Assembly: GCA_030530605.1 (NCBI GenBank)
Contig: JAUMUO010000002.1
Coordinates: 98,608-162,607 of the forward strand
DNA: 64,000 nt
Reading direction: 5' to 3'
Origin: Candidatus Saccharimonadota bacterium
Lineage (GTDB): Bacteria; Patescibacteriota; Saccharimonadia; Saccharimonadales; Saccharimonadaceae
Below are positions 51,291-60,488 of this stretch, in pieces (position 1 is the stretch's first letter; every line of letters starts with the position of its first letter). Position numbers and translations under genes: made by a program. A model generated the notes under the pieces. That model did no database searches and had not been told where the DNA came from. It was given only the letters and a program-made list of their open reading frames with translations.

Positions 51291-51858
51291 CGGGCCACAA
51301 ATCCTTGTTATTCTCTACCTCTGAAAAATCCTCTATTGGCTTCAGTTCGCCATCTTCGTCGTCAATATAAAACCACGCTTCTGGGTCGTCCTTAATATGG
51401 TCAATAAACAACACCCCGTTAAGATGATCAATCTCGTGCTGTAAAGTCCGCGCGAGAAACCCATCCGCCTTCAAACGTACCTCTTTCCCGTCCTCAAGAA
51501 ACGCCTTCACTTTCACCTTTTCGTGGCGCGGCACCAAACCATAATACTTCGGCACCGACAGGCACCCCTCGTGGTCCTTCACCACCGGCCCCTCTGCCTT
51601 AATCACCTCTGGATTTAACAGCGCCGTAAAATGGCGATTTTCCTTATCGTCAAAATCATCCCGCACAATAATAATTCTCTTGTTATACCCCAGTTGCGGA
51701 GCCGCCATCGCTGCCGAAAGTTCGTGCGGATGCTTTTTCTCCCACTCTAGAGTATTCTTGCGCATCTTTTCAATAATCTCCGCCACCTCCGGGTCATCAA
51801 AACGCGCTTTTATAGACTTCTTCCGAAGCCGCGGGTCAGGAGTTGTAATTACTTCCAT
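51283..51858 (-). CDS. def: Peptide deformylase
   Basis: Metalloenzyme that removes the formyl group from nascent proteins. Motif 1 appears as AMAAPQLGYN, motif 2 as HEGCLSVP with the Cys ligand, motif 3 as LQHEIDHLNG with two His ligands and the catalytic Glu. 191 aa. It starts at the infB stop (1-base overlap), so infB, def and fmt form a translation-initiation operon. Confidence 0.95.
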   Translation of the reverse strand: MEVITTPDPRLRKKSIKARFDDPEVAEIIEKMRKNTLEWEKKHPHELSAAMAAPQLGYNKRIIIVRDDFDDKENRHFTALLNPEVIKAEGPVVKDHEGCLSVPKYYGLVPRHEKVKVKAFLEDGKEVRLKADGFLARTLQHEIDHLNGVLFIDHIKDDPEAWFYIDDEDGELKPIEDFSEVENNKDLWPDD

Positions 51859-53624
51859 TAAAGCTCCCTTTTCTTTTCTTCGCGTGTGAAGAATTCTAGT
51901 TTATCGCCAATTTGTAATTGAATTTTATGTTCAGTAGATAGTGCGAGACCCCCTATTTCCCCTGAAACGAGCTCAGTCACGTCCATTTTTTCCTTCTGGA
52001 CGCTCTCTACCTTCACCTCGCCGATTACTTCTTTATCTCTAACCACCTTCGCGAGCACCCCCGGCTTACAAACACCATCCGTCACCTCGCCACCAGCGAT
52101 AATTGAAGTTCTCTCGGTTCTAAACACCCCCTTAATCTTCATCTTCCCTACCGGAGTTTCTATCACCTCGGCATCAAGCAAATTGCTCATTTCTTTTTTA
52201 GCATCATCAAGCAGTTCATAAATCACCTTATAACACCGAATCGGCACCCCGTCTCGCGCTGCCATTTTAGAAATGTTAATCGGTACTGACACATTAAAGC
52301 CATAAATCACCGTATTTTCGCCGGTTGCCATATAAACATCGTTCTCTGTCACATCCCCTACGCCAGTCGCCACAATGTTCAAGGTAATCTCCCCGCCAGT
52401 GTCAATCATCTTTAACGAATCTACCACGCTCGTCACCGAGCCAAGCACATCGCCCTTGATCAAAACATTAAATACCTTGGAATTATCTGCCACGTTCATC
52501 ATTCTCAATAAGTCAGTAGAAGTTACATTGGCCGAAGCCGAAGCATCCGCCGAAGCGTTGGCATTGAGAAGCGCCATCTTTCGCGCAGTCTTTTCGTCTG
52601 CTACCTCTACAAATTTGTCACCAAAATCCGGCAGTTCCTTAAAACCAGTCACCGTCACCGGTGTAGAAGGTAGCGCCTTACCCTTTGGCTTGCCCTTCCA
52701 GTCCACCATTGTTCGTACCTTAGCATAAGTGTTCCCAGCCACGATAAACTCGCCGGTCTTTAGTTCCCCACCAGTTACCAAAAGATTCACTACCGAGCCT
52801 TTGCCGGTTTCCATATGCGACTCAATTACTAAGCCCTCGCTCGGAATATCAACATCCGCTTTTAATTCCTCAAGGTCCGCTGTCAATAAAATCATATCAA
52901 GCAGTTTATCAAGATTCTGATTTTGTTTCGCGGAAATCGGCACCATTGTAATATCACCGCCCCACTCCTCTGGCTGAAGCCCGTGCTGCGCCAAATCCGC
53001 CATCGTCCGCGGCACATCCGCACCTTCGCGGTCTATCTTGTTAATCGCCACAATAATCTTAGCGTTGGCACTCTGTGCGAACTTAATCGCCTCAATCGTC
53101 TGAGGCTTTACACCATCATCCGCCGCCACCACAATCACCACGATATCCGTGAGCATCGCACCGTGCTGGCGAATCGCCGCGAAAGCCTCGTGGCCCGGCG
53201 TATCAAGAAATGTAATCAATCTATCATTATATTTTAGCTGGTAAGCGGAAATGTGCTGAGTAATACCCCCAGCCTCGCCTTCTACAGTTTTCTTATGTAA
53301 CAATGTATCAAGAAGCGTAGTTTTACCGTGGTCTACGTGGCCCATCACCGCCACCACCGGCGGACGCAAAACTGCGTGGTCGGAAAGTTCCCTTCTATCA
53401 CTAGAAATCTGCGTGGAAGAATTCTTCTTCTCAAGTCTCGCCCCCTCAATTCCCAGCTCGTCTATAATAATCGAAGCGGTATCAAAATCAAGCCGCTGAT
53501 TAATCGTAGCCACAATTCCCTCTTTAAAGAGCTGGCCAATCAGCGTCGTCACGGAAAGCCCGAGCGCATTTGCGAGCTCGTCAACCGTAATAGAACCAGT
53601 AATCTGAATCACTTTTTCTTGCAT
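51858..53624 (-). CDS. infB: Translation initiation factor IF-2, short form
   Basis: GTPase that brings fMet-tRNA to the 30S subunit. An IF2_N domain (residues ~1-60), then GTPase motifs [23 protein letters not shown] and AINKIDR, followed by domains II-IV. At 588 aa it lacks the long charged N-terminal extension found in many bacteria. AAAGGAG site; TATAAT at 53656-53661 (minus) gives a leader of about 25 bases. Confidence 0.96.
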   Translation of the reverse strand: MQEKVIQITGSITVDELANALGLSVTTLIGQLFKEGIVATINQRLDFDTASIIIDELGIEGARLEKKNSSTQISSDRRELSDHAVLRPPVVAVMGHVDHGKTTLLDTLLHKKTVEGEAGGITQHISAYQLKYNDRLITFLDTPGHEAFAAIRQHGAMLTDIVVIVVAADDGVKPQTIEAIKFAQSANAKIIVAINKIDREGADVPRTMADLAQHGLQPEEWGGDITMVPISAKQNQNLDKLLDMILLTADLEELKADVDIPSEGLVIESHMETGKGSVVNLLVTGGELKTGEFIVAGNTYAKVRTMVDWKGKPKGKALPSTPVTVTGFKELPDFGDKFVEVADEKTARKMALLNANASADASASANVTSTDLLRMMNVADNSKVFNVLIKGDVLGSVTSVVDSLKMIDTGGEITLNIVATGVGDVTENDVYMATGENTVIYGFNVSVPINISKMAARDGVPIRCYKVIYELLDDAKKEMSNLLDAEVIETPVGKMKIKGVFRTERTSIIAGGEVTDGVCKPGVLAKVVRDKEVIGEVKVESVQKEKMDVTELVSGEIGGLALSTEHKIQLQIGDKLEFFTREEKKREL

Positions 53625-53694
53625 ACGCTTCTCCTTTCCACCTAAAACTCTGACTATTATATCACAGATTTCCTAAAAGATAAACATTTAGTAG

Positions 53695-53784
53695 ACTCAG
53701 ACTGAGACCCAGACTCAAACTCAACCAACTGGACAAACAGTCGTAGAAGCTACCGAAGAAACCACCGAAACTTCTGAGGAATAA
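53695..53784 (+). pseudogene. Orphan C-terminal tail fragment
   Basis: An open frame of 29 Thr/Gln/Glu-rich codons ending in TAA and followed at 15 bases by a strong terminator. Two in-frame TAG codons precede it and there is no start codon. It looks like the end of a gene whose body has been lost. Parent gene not identified. Confidence 0.4.
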
Positions 53785-53798
53785 TCCCAAAGAGTCCT

Positions 53799-53826
53799 AA
53801 ACCACCCCGCCATCGGGGTGGTTTTT
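53799..53826. terminator. Bidirectional terminator
   Basis: AAACCACCCCG/CGGGGTGGTTT stem with a 4-base loop and T-runs on both strands; it serves the tail fragment on plus and may serve tRNA-Asn on minus. Confidence 0.8.
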
Positions 53827-53839
53827 GTTAAACAAAAAA

Positions 53840-53914
53840 TGGCTCCCCGGACTGGATTCGAACCAGTAACATTTCGGTTAACAGCCGAACGCTCTACCAT
53901 TGAGCTACCGGGGA
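53840..53914 (-). tRNA. tRNA-Asn (GTT)
   Basis: On minus: acceptor TCCCCGG with CCGGGGA, discriminator G and encoded CCA (53840-53842); anticodon loop CTGTTAA between TTCGG and CCGAA; T arm ACTGGTTCGAATCCAGT. Promoter TTGAAA (53948-53953), 17 bases, TATAAT (53925-53930). Confidence 0.95.
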
Positions 53915-53958
53915 AGGTAAATCTATTATAACGCACCTGCCCCGGTTTTTCAAGGATT

Positions 53959-54474
53959 TTATTTTACAACCTTAACAAAGTCTTTTAGAGTTACCAACTG
54001 GAAATTGAGCGGGCTAACTTCCATTACTTTGGCGGTAATCTCTACCCGTTCTTCATCCTTTGGATAATCGGAAGATTCGCCATCTTGGATAGTAAAGACG
54101 GTGCCGATTTGGCTCATTTCACCTTCCTCATCCTTTTTAGGGTTTATCTGGACTACGCTGTAAGAACTGGTCTTATGGCTTACCTGCCCATCAACCTTCA
54201 CAACCTCGCCAATTTTTTGGCCGTTTTGAATTGCTTTTGAAAGCGTAAACATCGCTGTATAATCGCCAAAGTTTACAGTTTCGTCCACCTTGCTTAGGTC
54301 AGCCGCAGTAACTTTGGTCTTGTCTTCTACTTGAGAAGCATTATTGTTGTTTACCTGTGGCTCTTCATTTTTACCGCGGATGAAGAAGAACCATACTGCC
54401 CCCACAATCACTAAAATCGCCGCGAGTCCAATTAGAATTGGTCCCACTGATTTTTTTGCTGCTTTTTCGTCCAT
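53959..54474 (-). CDS. Hypothetical membrane-anchored protein, OB-like domain
   Basis: A 171-aa protein with an N-terminal membrane helix (about residues 12-33), an Asn/Asp-rich linker, and a ~110-residue extracytoplasmic domain with alternating strands (IGEVVKVDGQVSHKTSSYSV, VEITAKVMEVS) that recalls OB-fold tOB/BOF proteins. AAGGAGG site and TATAAT upstream. Function not recognised. Confidence 0.6.
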   Translation of the reverse strand: MDEKAAKKSVGPILIGLAAILVIVGAVWFFFIRGKNEEPQVNNNNASQVEDKTKVTAADLSKVDETVNFGDYTAMFTLSKAIQNGQKIGEVVKVDGQVSHKTSSYSVVQINPKKDEEGEMSQIGTVFTIQDGESSDYPKDEERVEITAKVMEVSPLNFQLVTLKDFVKVVK

Positions 54475-54523
54475 AAGCCTCCTTAATTATACTTTCATTA
54501 TAGCATACCGGCCAATTTAGTGC

Positions 54524-54529
54524 TAAAAT
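54524..54529 (+). promoter_or_regulatory. Extended -10 box of the FemX-like gene
   Basis: TGC-TAAAAT ends 6 bases before ATG 54536; leaderless arrangement. Confidence 0.5.
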
Positions 54530-54535
54530 ATACCT

Positions 54536-55621
54536 ATGGAATTTACTACTCTCACCCCCGAAGAATTCACCGATTTCGAGCAAAATCATCCCCTTGGTAA
54601 CTTCTACCAAGGCACCGCCCGTGCTGAGCTTCGCAAGAAAATGGGTTGGAACACTTATCTCCTCGGCGTCAAAGATAAAAATACCGTAAAAGCCGCCGCT
54701 CTTTTAATCGAGAAAAACAAAGAAGCCTTAATTCAAATGGGCCCAATTCTAGATTATGGCAAAGACCCAGATATCTTCCCTGGTAGCCCGGCTAAACCCC
54801 GCAAAAATCCGACCGAAACCCTCGATTTCTTCCTTGAGAATCTCAAAAAATTCTCTAAAGATCATGGCTTCATCCAGCTTGAAATCTTCCCTCCCCTGCT
54901 ACTTTCTTTAAGAGAGCTAGACGGCAGCAAAACCAAAGAATGGGACCGTAAAAAAGTCTTCGAAATTTTTGAAAAACACGGCTTCAAACACGAAGGTTTC
55001 ACTACCAAAATTGAAAACAAGGCCAACCGCTGGATGTTTTCTAAGGATCTCACCGGCCTAGAAACTCTCCGCGACGCCGAGCTCTCTATGAATTCTTCCA
55101 CCAGAAAAAAGCTCCACAAAACCTCTCGCGAGCTTGATATTAAAGTTCTCACCAAAAAGTCCGAACTTCCAGAGTGGCTCACCGCCCTTGAGGAAAGCGA
55201 CAAAAGAAACGGCGTCCATACTAGAAACGTCAAATACTTTGAAGACCTTTGGGATGCCTTCGGCGAAAACGCTATCTTTGTTGAGGCTAGAAGAAAAGAT
55301 AACGGCGAACTAGTCAGTAGCGAAGTCGATATTATTCACCCCAACGAAATGGTCGCCTTTGTTGCCGGCACTATTGAAAAAAATAAACATTTTAATGGTT
55401 CTGTCGCCATCAAAGGTTTCAATATCGAAAAATGCCTCGAATTAAAACAAACTCGCCTTAATCTTTATGGTATGGAAGGCGATTTCACCCCTGATAATCC
55501 CCTACTCCATTTTAAGAGCGGTCTAAAAGGTATTTCCGAAGAATATATCGGCGGCTTTAAGCTCGTCTTAAGCCCCTCCAAAATGTTCATCCGGAAAGTT
55601 CGCCGACGCTTACCTATCTAA
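54536..55621 (+). CDS. FemX/FemAB-family aminoacyltransferase
   Basis: Likely adds amino acids from aminoacyl-tRNA to the lipid II stem peptide to build cross-bridges. The 361-aa protein shows the paired GNAT-like domains of the Fem family: GNFYQGTARAELRKKMGW at the N-terminus, LRDAELSMNSSTRKKLHKT and IEKCLELKQTRLNLYGMEG in the second half. It ends in a basic segment, FIRKVRRRLPI. The 3' end overlaps the convergent gene at 55614 by 8 bases. Confidence 0.85.
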   Translation: MEFTTLTPEEFTDFEQNHPLGNFYQGTARAELRKKMGWNTYLLGVKDKNTVKAAALLIEKNKEALIQMGPILDYGKDPDIFPGSPAKPRKNPTETLDFFLENLKKFSKDHGFIQLEIFPPLLLSLRELDGSKTKEWDRKKVFEIFEKHGFKHEGFTTKIENKANRWMFSKDLTGLETLRDAELSMNSSTRKKLHKTSRELDIKVLTKKSELPEWLTALEESDKRNGVHTRNVKYFEDLWDAFGENAIFVEARRKDNGELVSSEVDIIHPNEMVAFVAGTIEKNKHFNGSVAIKGFNIEKCLELKQTRLNLYGMEGDFTPDNPLLHFKSGLKGISEEYIGGFKLVLSPSKMFIRKVRRRLPI

Positions 55622-56087
55622 TCGCGCCAAAAATCCCCATTGAGAGTAGCATCATAATCAGGCCGGCCAGTAACACCCCCGAAAGCACCGCCATCACTGA
55701 TTTTTTATAGCCAAGGTCCAGCATACTGGCCGCCAAAGTTCCGGTCCAAGCCCCTGTCCCCGGAATCGGAATTCCTACAAATAAAAGCAATGCAAGAAAC
55801 AGCCCCTTCCCAGCCTTCTTCTCTAATTTCTTTCCGGCCTTCTCGCCTTTTTTTAGGAAAAAATTACAAACTTTTTTAAGTGGCTTCCACTCTTTCCCCG
55901 CCCCCCAGTTCAAAAACTTCCGCGCGAATTTATAAATAAACGGCACTGGCAGCATATTACCAAGCACCGCTACTAGCAGTACTGCCCACTCCGGCAAACC
56001 CATCCCGACCCCAATCGGCACGGCACCCCGAAGCTCAATAACCGGCACCATCGAAACTAAGAAAACTATTAGAAAATTCAAAAACAT
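55614..56087 (-). CDS. Small multidrug-export family membrane protein
   Basis: A 157-aa protein with four or so membrane helices. The start MVPVIELRGAVPIGVGMGLP and GIPIPGTGAWTGTLAASMLD match the putative small multidrug export family (Sm_multidrug_ex). A basic, Lys/Gly-rich loop lies in the middle. Transport substrate unknown; the family name rests on old predictions. Confidence 0.75.
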   Translation of the reverse strand: MFLNFLIVFLVSMVPVIELRGAVPIGVGMGLPEWAVLLVAVLGNMLPVPFIYKFARKFLNWGAGKEWKPLKKVCNFFLKKGEKAGKKLEKKAGKGLFLALLLFVGIPIPGTGAWTGTLAASMLDLGYKKSVMAVLSGVLLAGLIMMLLSMGIFGAIR

Positions 56088-56107
56088 AATCCCATTATAT
56101 CACAAAA

Positions 56108-56135
56108 ATACCCCGGGTTTTAAGCCCGAGGTATT
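56108..56135 (-). terminator. Terminator of the secreted-protein gene
   Basis: AATACCCCGGG/CCCGAGGTATT stem, with a U-run on minus, 18 bases beyond the stop at 56153. Confidence 0.75.
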
Positions 56136-56152
56136 CTTTTAGCAAACTGTTC

Positions 56153-57619
56153 TTAAAATTCATAAGTTACTTTTTTGGGATTCTCCAATGAAAGAATCCC
56201 GGCTCCTGAAAGATTATTGTATCCAGTAATCTGAACACTTCCATCTTCCAAAGCCTCAGCCGAAAAATCGCCAGAACCCTTCTTAGAATTGTAAGTTGCA
56301 AGTTTTACCCTTCTTCCATCCGAAAAAACGAAATAGAGATTGGTGAAAGTGGTCTTATTTCCTTGTATTACCACCTTCTTCGCCTGAAACTTACCATGAC
56401 TTACTGAGCACGGCGTGATGTCAAACGGCAACTTCGCCTTAGACATCTTAGCATTATCCTTTTTATAAGTTCCCTTCAGGGTAATGCTAAAATAAGGCTG
56501 GTATTTCTTGTTTCCATTTACTCCAGTGATACTCACATTATTCTTGCAGGTCACCGAGTAATTCGAAACATCTACCAATGCTCCGTCTCTCAAAACTTCG
56601 ACCTTCAGGTCCGCCACTTGCTTCTTAGCATTCTTAGCTGAAACCTTGGTCTGATTCCAAACGTGCGCCATGCCATTATAGGACAATGACCCGGTCCAAA
56701 TCACTATGTAGTGATGACCGTTAATATCTGTCTCTGCAGTACGGTCGCCTACGACAGGCTTCGGGTCCGGCTCCGGATCGGGTTTAGGGTCTTCTTCCTC
56801 TTTGCCTTCTCCAGCATACTCATAGCTACTACCATTCTTGGCGAAAGGAATGTCAGTAAGCGATTTCCAGGCATAATTGATGCCGGCGACATCCACCTCC
56901 GCTATGACGGGAATCTTGCCCTCGTCAATCGCGGTTTTGGAATTGTCCGTATGCCAGACTTTCTTGTCGCCCGACATCTTCTCCACCGGCACGTAAAGCC
57001 CGTCTTTGACCTCCCAGTTGGAAAGGAAGGTCTCCGCCGCCATTTCGCTGTAGTCGTAACGAAGCCATTCTTCGTATAATCTATCGTATACGAAGAACAT
57101 CCTTGAGGCGTACTTTCCGTCTTCACCCTTCACATATGCGGCAATAATATCGTAATCAGAATTAACCTGATACGCGTACTGCGCATAGTAAATGAATTTG
57201 GAAGCCGCAGCCCCATCCGCCGTAACTCCGTCTGCCGAGAAGGCCCCGTCTGCCGAAATATCAGCTACTAAAAAACCCGACTCCGACAAATCTAACTCCT
57301 CCACTATGGTTTTATCTGTTTCTTTAGATACATACCGTTCGTGGAAGCTTGGAGCCGTATCTGCCGAAATATCGGCTATGACCGCATTCGCTGAAACATC
57401 TTCAGCTAATTCAATCACATCCCCGACTATCGGGACGCTCTCGTACCACTCGTCTTCCGTAACAACCGCTTCAGGACTGAATTTATCCGTTTCCACGCAT
57501 AAATCCTCCTCTACCGGAGTCACTGAAAACTCAAGTACTTCCTCGTCTGCACCGAAAACCGGTGTAGCAGACAACATTACAGCCGCAGCAATCAAAATTG
57601 CCCATACCTTTTTCTTCAT
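56153..57619 (-). CDS. Large secreted protein of unknown function
   Basis: A 488-aa protein with a clear signal peptide (residues 1-23, MKKKVWAILIAAAVMLSA start, cleavage after VFGA). The mature protein is acidic. ADISAD is repeated twice within ~45 residues (VIADISADTA, VADISADGA), followed by FSADGVTADGAAA. A Pro/Asp/Glu linker (DPKPDPEPDPKP) separates the N-terminal region from a C-terminal beta-rich part (~290-488). The style resembles secreted proteins of gut Firmicutes; acquisition from such a host neighbour is conceivable. AGGAGG site before ATG. Confidence 0.7.
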   Translation of the reverse strand: MKKKVWAILIAAAVMLSATPVFGADEEVLEFSVTPVEEDLCVETDKFSPEAVVTEDEWYESVPIVGDVIELAEDVSANAVIADISADTAPSFHERYVSKETDKTIVEELDLSESGFLVADISADGAFSADGVTADGAAASKFIYYAQYAYQVNSDYDIIAAYVKGEDGKYASRMFFVYDRLYEEWLRYDYSEMAAETFLSNWEVKDGLYVPVEKMSGDKKVWHTDNSKTAIDEGKIPVIAEVDVAGINYAWKSLTDIPFAKNGSSYEYAGEGKEEEDPKPDPEPDPKPVVGDRTAETDINGHHYIVIWTGSLSYNGMAHVWNQTKVSAKNAKKQVADLKVEVLRDGALVDVSNYSVTCKNNVSITGVNGNKKYQPYFSITLKGTYKKDNAKMSKAKLPFDITPCSVSHGKFQAKKVVIQGNKTTFTNLYFVFSDGRRVKLATYNSKKGSGDFSAEALEDGSVQITGYNNLSGAGILSLENPKKVTYEF

Positions 57620-57822
57620 ACATACCTCCTAATCCCCCTTAATAGGGTACTATATGAAACCAACTTAAACAGTTTGCTTTTAAAAATCAAAGTTTTCTTA
57701 AAAACTCTAGAAACTTCCCCTTAATTATATCACAAAACCCCTAAAAAGTCAATGTAAACTCCGTCTTGCCTTCCCTCCCTGTTTGTGCTATCATAATAAC
57801 AATAATAACAGAGATGGTGTTT

Positions 57823-58470
57823 ATGGCTAAAAAAATTAATTCCAAAAAAGTCAAACGAAGTATTAAATCTGGGCTTGATTTTTCCAAATTCTACTTTAGT
57901 AAATCCACTTCTGTTGTTCTTATCACTTCCTACTCTATTATTCTCCTTTTGGCCCTTTCTGTTTTAGGTTTTTCCAACCTCATCTCCGCCCCCAGCCCAG
58001 ACAACGGCATCCCTTCCCTTCCTGAAAAAGAGCCTTTTGCCTTTCTCCCGGCTGACAATCTTGAGGTTCCTACCCTCGGGGAAGTAGACGCTACTAAAGA
58101 TGAGCCTAAAGAACCAGAAACTCCCGAGAAGCCAGAAGAAACTACCCCAGAATCTATTGCCGAAGAACCTGCTCCAACCGAAATCGCCACTCCGGCAGCC
58201 GCCGAAACCCCTATGATTTCCACCCCTGTTAGAATCGTAGAAAAGGAAGTCCCAAAAGAGGTCGTTAAAGTCGTAGAGAAAGAGGTAGTAAAAGAGGTGG
58301 TGAAAGAAGTACCAAAAGAGACCCCCGCTAAAAATGAGCCTGAGCAAACCTATTACGACAATTACACCGCCCCTGAGATTACCCCTATTGGCGACTTCCC
58401 CGAATACAAAAACTTCCCCGACGAAATCGAGGAAGTTTCCAAAGAAAACGAAATTAACTCTGAGCAATAG
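57823..58470 (+). CDS. Hypothetical membrane protein with Glu/Lys/Val repeats
   Basis: A 215-aa protein. ATG 57823 is chosen because the upstream frame contains promoter-like sequence. A basic start precedes one membrane helix (about residues 29-53), then a Pro/Glu-rich exported linker. Residues ~142-168 consist of repeated KEVxKEV units (EKEVVKEVVKEVPKE), perhaps a charged coiled or extended spacer. Function not recognised. Its 3' end overlaps the S1 gene end by 17 bases. Confidence 0.55.
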   Translation: MAKKINSKKVKRSIKSGLDFSKFYFSKSTSVVLITSYSIILLLALSVLGFSNLISAPSPDNGIPSLPEKEPFAFLPADNLEVPTLGEVDATKDEPKEPETPEKPEETTPESIAEEPAPTEIATPAAAETPMISTPVRIVEKEVPKEVVKVVEKEVVKEVVKEVPKETPAKNEPEQTYYDNYTAPEITPIGDFPEYKNFPDEIEEVSKENEINSEQ

Positions 58471-59524
58471 TAAGAGAAATTTTGCGACCTTCTTTGTCAA
58501 TATCAAGCACGCGGAATTCCTTGCGCTCGTTAAGGGTAAAGACCTTCTCTGGGTCAACATCGTTGCCTTCACCAAGCTCGGACACGTGGACCAAAGCTTC
58601 CACTGCTGGAGAAATTTGAACGAATGCTCCAAACGGAGTAATTCTAGTTACAGTTCCTTCAACGTTAGAGCCCTTCTTTAGACCCTCAACTTCAGAGAGC
58701 CACGGATCTTCTTTGAGCTGCTTCATTGAAAGGCTGAGGCGCTCTTTATCAATTGCGATAATCTTTGCCTCAATCGTATCACCAACCTTTACATAATCTG
58801 CTGGGCTATTTACACGCTCCCAAGAAATCTCGGAAATGTGAACCAAGCCTTCAATACCATCAACGTTGACGAATACACCAAAGTCGACTACCCCGGTGAC
58901 CAAACCTTTTACGGTATCACCGACATTCATTTCAGCAAACCGTGCGGCTAGAGCATCCTTTACGGCTTCCTTCTCGGAAAAGATTAGTTTGTTATCTTTC
59001 TTGGACGCATCTAAGATACGAACCTTAATCCCCTGACCCACCAATGAATTCAAGCGTTGCAAGATTTCATCTTTATCTGCCGAACCAACTCTTGGATAAT
59101 GCTCTGCCGAGAGCTGTGAAACTGGCAAGAACCCGCGAATACCTTCGTATTCAACGAGTAAACCACCTCTATTGGCGTCAAATGGAGTGACCTCCACGAT
59201 TTCGCCCGCCTCAAGTTTAGCGACGATTTCATCCCAACCCTTGTCTTTGACTGCCTTGCGCATCGAGAGAAGCACCATCCCGTCGTCCATCTCGGCATCA
59301 ATCACCGAAGCGGTCACTTCCTGACCAACCTCAAGATTCCTCGCAAAAGAGGCTTCTTTTCTTGGGATCATCCCGACCCCTTGCGCACCAAGATCAACTA
59401 AAATCTCGTGCTTCTTGACGGAAAGAACCTTTCCCGTCACAGTGTCCCCCACTACGATTTGTTTGAGCTCCTCACCTGCCCCCTCTAGGAGTTCATCCAT
59501 TGTTACTTTTTTGGCATCTGCCAT
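58454..59524 (-). CDS. rpsA: Ribosomal protein bS1, four S1 domains
   Basis: RNA-binding 30S protein that helps unfold mRNAs. Four S1 repeats in 356 aa: starting near residues 20 (GDTVTGKVLSVKKHEILVDL), 105, 197 (GDTVKGLVTGVVDFGVFVNV) and 283 (GSNVEGTVTRITPFGAFVQI). E. coli S1 has six, so this is a short Firmicutes-like form. AGGAAGGA site before ATG. The mRNA leader contains a nested hairpin (59546-59593), a candidate autoregulatory site. This gene is retained although leaderless mRNAs seem common. Confidence 0.9.
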   Translation of the reverse strand: MADAKKVTMDELLEGAGEELKQIVVGDTVTGKVLSVKKHEILVDLGAQGVGMIPRKEASFARNLEVGQEVTASVIDAEMDDGMVLLSMRKAVKDKGWDEIVAKLEAGEIVEVTPFDANRGGLLVEYEGIRGFLPVSQLSAEHYPRVGSADKDEILQRLNSLVGQGIKVRILDASKKDNKLIFSEKEAVKDALAARFAEMNVGDTVKGLVTGVVDFGVFVNVDGIEGLVHISEISWERVNSPADYVKVGDTIEAKIIAIDKERLSLSMKQLKEDPWLSEVEGLKKGSNVEGTVTRITPFGAFVQISPAVEALVHVSELGEGNDVDPEKVFTLNERKEFRVLDIDKEGRKISLTIAQS

Positions 59525-59545
59525 TATATTATTTTCCTTCCTTCA

Positions 59546-59593
59546 GGTTCGTTCAACAAAACTTAAATCTCTTTAAGCTCCCTTGAACGAACC
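59546..59593 (-). promoter_or_regulatory. Nested hairpin in the rpsA leader
   Basis: Outer 11-bp perfect arms GGTTCGTTCAA (59546-59556) and TTGAACGAACC (59583-59593) enclose a second perfect hairpin CTTAAA-tctc-TTTAAG, with 5-base asymmetric joints. TATAAT on minus (59607-59612) places the start of the mRNA near 59600, so the hairpin forms the 5' end of the message. Confidence 0.75.
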
Positions 59594-59663
59594 CGAAACT
59601 CACTTAATTATATCAAAAAAACCTCTACCTGTAAACCATTTTCCGTGCTATACTAAAAGTATT

Positions 59664-60488
59664 ATGAGTTATCTTAGCATTGATATCGGAGGTACAAAAA
59701 CACTAATCGCCTGTATGAGCGAAAAAGGTCGCCTGTCTAGGCGCGACAAATTCCCCACTCCGAACAGTTTACGTGATTTCTTGAATACATTATTTACCCA
59801 CCTAAAGCCCTACCAGGAGACCAACCCTTCCTGCGTTGTAGTAGCCGTTCCTGGTATCGTTAAAAATAATACTCCTGTCTCTCTCGGCAACCGCCCCTCT
59901 TGGAAAGCCCTTCATTTTGCCAATGTTATAGAAAGATTGTTCGACTGCCCTATCTTCTTTGAAAACGATGCTTCGCTTGGCACCGTTTACGAGTCAAAAT
60001 TTTATTCAGGAAAGACAATTTATTTAACCTTCTCTACCGGAATTGGCGGCGGCATCGCCGAAAAGACCAAGCTCATCCAGCCGGATTCTTCTCACTTCGA
60101 ACCTGGCCACCGACTTTATAAATACCAAGGTCAGAAATTAGAGTGGGAAGACATCGCTTCTTGTAAAGCTCTCGAGGCTCGCTTTGGTGTTAAAGCCACC
60201 TCTATCCGCGGCAAAGACAAATACCAAGAAATTGCCGAGCGTATCGCTCTTGGCCTTACTGATATTATTAAAGACGAAAAGCCGAACACGGTCGTCATCG
60301 GTGGCCCCCTTGCTCTCCGTTTTCGCCATTTCATTAAACCCCTAAAAAAGCTCCTAAAAGAAGATACCGGCATTCAGAAACTCCCCCGTATTCGCCCCGC
60401 TAGATCTCCCAAAGAGGCCGTCACTCACGGTATGCATATTTATGCTAAACAACAAGATTTAGACAGGGGTAGCGATGGAGTTGAGTAA
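59664..60488 (+). CDS. ROK-family sugar kinase
   Basis: Probable glucokinase-like enzyme. ATG 59664 is chosen because TATACT (59649-59654, preceded by TGC) lies just upstream and the phosphate loop YLSIDIGGTKTLIACM follows directly. Other features: VVVAVPGIV, the catalytic Asp in FFENDASLGTVYE, and LTFSTGIGGGIAEK. The ROK zinc motif (CxCGxxGCxE) is absent. 274 aa. The stop overlaps the start of the next gene by 14 bases. Confidence 0.8.
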   Translation: MSYLSIDIGGTKTLIACMSEKGRLSRRDKFPTPNSLRDFLNTLFTHLKPYQETNPSCVVVAVPGIVKNNTPVSLGNRPSWKALHFANVIERLFDCPIFFENDASLGTVYESKFYSGKTIYLTFSTGIGGGIAEKTKLIQPDSSHFEPGHRLYKYQGQKLEWEDIASCKALEARFGVKATSIRGKDKYQEIAERIALGLTDIIKDEKPNTVVIGGPLALRFRHFIKPLKKLLKEDTGIQKLPRIRPARSPKEAVTHGMHIYAKQQDLDRGSDGVE

